A stretch of DNA of 7,627 nt. Source: an uncultured Oscillospiraceae bacterium (lineage in GTDB: Bacteria; Bacillota; Clostridia; Oscillospirales; Oscillospiraceae). A model generated the notes under the pieces. It was given only the letters and a program-made list of their open reading frames with translations. It made no database searches and was not told the DNA's origin. Below, piece by piece: positions 5,955 through 7,627 of this stretch (position 1 is the stretch's first letter; the number at the start of each line of letters is the position of its first letter). Made by a program: the position numbers and the translations under genes. The stretch lies in assembly GCA_905233595.1 (NCBI GenBank), contig CAJOFI010000092.1:1-7627 (forward strand), given 5' to 3'.

Positions 5955-7544
5955 GTGTTTATCATCATCTACGATTTTGGGACGAGCAGCGTAAAAACCT
6001 GCCTGTTTGAGATCGGCTCGGAAATCAGGCTCGTCTCGAGCGCTGGGGCTGCCTACGGCCTGTATATTCGCGAAAACGGGGGAGCGGAGCAGGATACGGA
6101 AGAATGGTGGGCGGCGATCCGCTCCACCACGAAAAAGCTGTTTGAACAGACGCGCGTCAAACCGGAGGAGGTTCGGGGGCTCGCCTTCTGCTCGCAGATG
6201 CAGGGCGCGGTCTTCGTTGACGAAAGCGGCAGGGCGCTCAGAGCCCCGATGAATTATCTGGATCAAAGGGGCGTTAAGGAATACCGGGAATGCATGGGCA
6301 GCGGGCTTGTCAAGGTGTCCGGCTGTAGCCTCGTTAAGCTGCTGCGGAACCTGCGCGTGAATTACGCGGCCTCCACCAGCGCAAAAGACCCGGTTTGGAA
6401 GTACAAGTGGGTCGAAAAAAACGAGCCCGAGGTCTTTCGGAAGCTCTACAAGTGGCTGGACGTCGGCGACTACCTTACCGCGCGCTGCACCGGCAGGATC
6501 GTCAGAACCGCCGATACCGCGTTCGCGACCTTCCTCTATGATACGCGCAAGGGGAAAGAGGGCTGGAACAAAGGACTTTTGCGCATGTACGGGGTAAAAC
6601 CCGCGCATATGCCGGAAATCGTCGAATGCACCGATCCGGTCGGCGGGCTGACGGCGCAGGCGGCAAAAGAGCTCGGCTTGAAGGAAGGCACCCCGGTATT
6701 CGGGGGCGGCGGAGATACGAGCTTCGTCAGCCTCGGCGCCGGAAGCGTCAGACCGGGCGATACGCATATCTACGTCGGAACCTCCGGCTGGGTATCCACG
6801 TTCCTGGAGCATCAGACGGTGGATCTTGACGCCATGATAACCGGCGTCCTGTCGGCGAAGCGCGGGTACTTCAATTATTTCGCGGAGCTGGAGACGGCAG
6901 GGAAGTGCTTTGAATGGGTCATGAAGCATATCGCGCTGGATGAAGTAGGCGTTTATCAGGAGCATCTCAAGGTAACGGATGTCGAACAGAAATATCTGTC
7001 TCTGTATGATTATCTCTCCGAAGAAGTCAGTAAGGTTCCGCCGGGGGCAAACGGCGTGATCTTTACCCCGTGGCTGCACGGCAATCGCTGTCCCTTCGAG
7101 GACGCCGAAGCCGGGGCGATGTTTTTTAACCTGCGCGTCAGAAACGACAAGCGTGACATGATCCGCGCGGTGCTGGAGGGCATTTGCTATCATCTGCGCT
7201 GGCTGCTCGAATGTGAGAGCAGGAAGGTGCAGACCTCCGAGACCATCCGTTTCGTCGGGGGCGGGGCGCTCTCCCATGTTACCTGCCAGATGCTCTCAGA
7301 TATTACCGGGCGGACGATCGAGACGGTCGATAACACCCAGCAGGTCGGCGCTGTCGGCGCCGCGCTTGCCGTTGCGGCGGGGCTTGAGGGGGAGGACGTG
7401 CTGGAGCTGTCACGCAGGCTTGTAAAAACAAAGCGTGTCTATACGCCAAACCCGCAAAACAAAGCGGTCTATGACCGCAACTACCGTGTGTTCAAAAAGC
7501 TTTACAAAGCCAACGCAAAGAGCTTCCGGGCGCTCAACGGCTGA
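5955..7544 (+). CDS. FGGY family carbohydrate kinase (xylulokinase-like)
   Basis: This 529-aa ATP-dependent sugar or polyol kinase has the two-domain actin-like FGGY fold. It starts with GTG directly after the HAD stop (TAAGTG); AAGGA (5940-5944) lies 10 nt upstream inside the HAD gene. This start gives the expected N-terminal phosphate-1 motif YDFGTSSVK at residues 6-14. QMQG, in the CSQMQGAVF segment, stands where xylulokinases have QMHG. GGGGDTS places the likely catalytic base at D254. GTSGW at 275-279 is the phosphate-2 loop. GGGALSH at 435-441 with the following QVGAVGAALAVAAG stretch is the C-terminal adenosine-binding region. All core motifs are intact and the length fits xylulokinase or related kinases (about 500 aa). 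The substrate is uncertain: xylulose is the default guess, but rhamnulose, ribulose, erythritol or another polyol is possible. It is the last gene of the cluster. Confidence 0.93.
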   Translation: MFIIIYDFGTSSVKTCLFEIGSEIRLVSSAGAAYGLYIRENGGAEQDTEEWWAAIRSTTKKLFEQTRVKPEEVRGLAFCSQMQGAVFVDESGRALRAPMNYLDQRGVKEYRECMGSGLVKVSGCSLVKLLRNLRVNYAASTSAKDPVWKYKWVEKNEPEVFRKLYKWLDVGDYLTARCTGRIVRTADTAFATFLYDTRKGKEGWNKGLLRMYGVKPAHMPEIVECTDPVGGLTAQAAKELGLKEGTPVFGGGGDTSFVSLGAGSVRPGDTHIYVGTSGWVSTFLEHQTVDLDAMITGVLSAKRGYFNYFAELETAGKCFEWVMKHIALDEVGVYQEHLKVTDVEQKYLSLYDYLSEEVSKVPPGANGVIFTPWLHGNRCPFEDAEAGAMFFNLRVRNDKRDMIRAVLEGICYHLRWLLECESRKVQTSETIRFVGGGALSHVTCQMLSDITGRTIETVDNTQQVGAVGAALAVAAGLEGEDVLELSRRLVKTKRVYTPNPQNKAVYDRNYRVFKKLYKANAKSFRALNG

Positions 7545-7556
7545 TCGCGGCTGAAA

Positions 7557-7608
7557 ATTGCAGAAAGACCGGGCGAAGACGCGCGTCTTCGCCCGGTCTT
7601 TCTGCAAT
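7557..7608. terminator. Perfect 52-bp palindrome, probable bidirectional intrinsic terminator
   Basis: Two 26-base arms are exactly complementary around 7582/7583, beginning ATTGCAGAAAGACCGGGCG. The GC-rich core is flanked by AGAAAG on the left and CTTTCT on the right, giving a short U-rich run on the RNA in either direction. It starts 12 nt after the kinase stop codon. The folded RNA would have a stem of about 24 bp with a GCGC loop. The U-tract is interrupted by C, so termination strength is uncertain. The last 19 bases of the window hold nothing I can identify. Confidence 0.75.
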
Positions 7609-7627
7609 GCGGGAAAATGGTATCGCC

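Noticed and set aside
5214..7277. A 687-codon open frame on the minus strand, opposite the HAD and kinase genes
   Set aside because: It is antisense to two genes with intact catalytic motifs. Its translation has no recognisable motif and is biased in His, Asp and Arg, as expected for the complement of GC-rich coding sequence.

Overview
The window is a dense stretch of bacterial chromosome, GC-rich by eye, with short intergenic gaps and good Shine-Dalgarno sequences. The protein types (CDADC-type COG0523 GTPase, MATE transporter fused to an anti-sigma-like ATPase domain, small HAD hydrolase, FGGY kinase) suggest a high-GC member of the Clostridia, such as an Oscillospiraceae-like gut bacterium. 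That taxonomic call is inference from gene style, not from a marker gene.

Layout. Positions 1-268 (minus) hold the N-terminal 89 codons of a probable alpha-L-rhamnosidase-like glycoside hydrolase that runs off the left edge. A 161-bp divergent intergenic region (269-429) carries a credible promoter for each direction. Five genes and one broken gene then run on the plus strand: UDP-galactopyranose mutase glf (430-1524), a family 2 glycosyltransferase (1541-2551), a frameshifted COG0523/CobW-like GTPase (2551-3449), a MATE transporter with a C-terminal HATPase-like domain (3581-5302), a HAD hydrolase (5316-5954) and an FGGY carbohydrate kinase (5955-7544). A perfect 52-bp palindrome at 7557-7608 probably closes the transcription unit as a bidirectional terminator.

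How the genes fit together. glf makes UDP-galactofuranose and the adjacent cytosolic glycosyltransferase is a plausible user of it, so this pair points to a galactofuranose-containing surface glycan or glycolipid. The GTPase start codon overlaps the glycosyltransferase stop codon. The GTPase has lost part of its C-terminal domain through a small out-of-frame deletion. The last three genes are tightly packed (13-nt and 0-nt gaps) and look like one unit: a membrane transporter with a regulatory-looking tail, a small-molecule phosphatase and a sugar or polyol kinase. No substrate can be read from the sequence.

The points most worth a second look are the GTPase deletion and frameshift, and the MATE-HATPase fusion whose ATP-binding boxes look degenerate. 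I found no CRISPR array, transposon, tRNA, rRNA or riboswitch.
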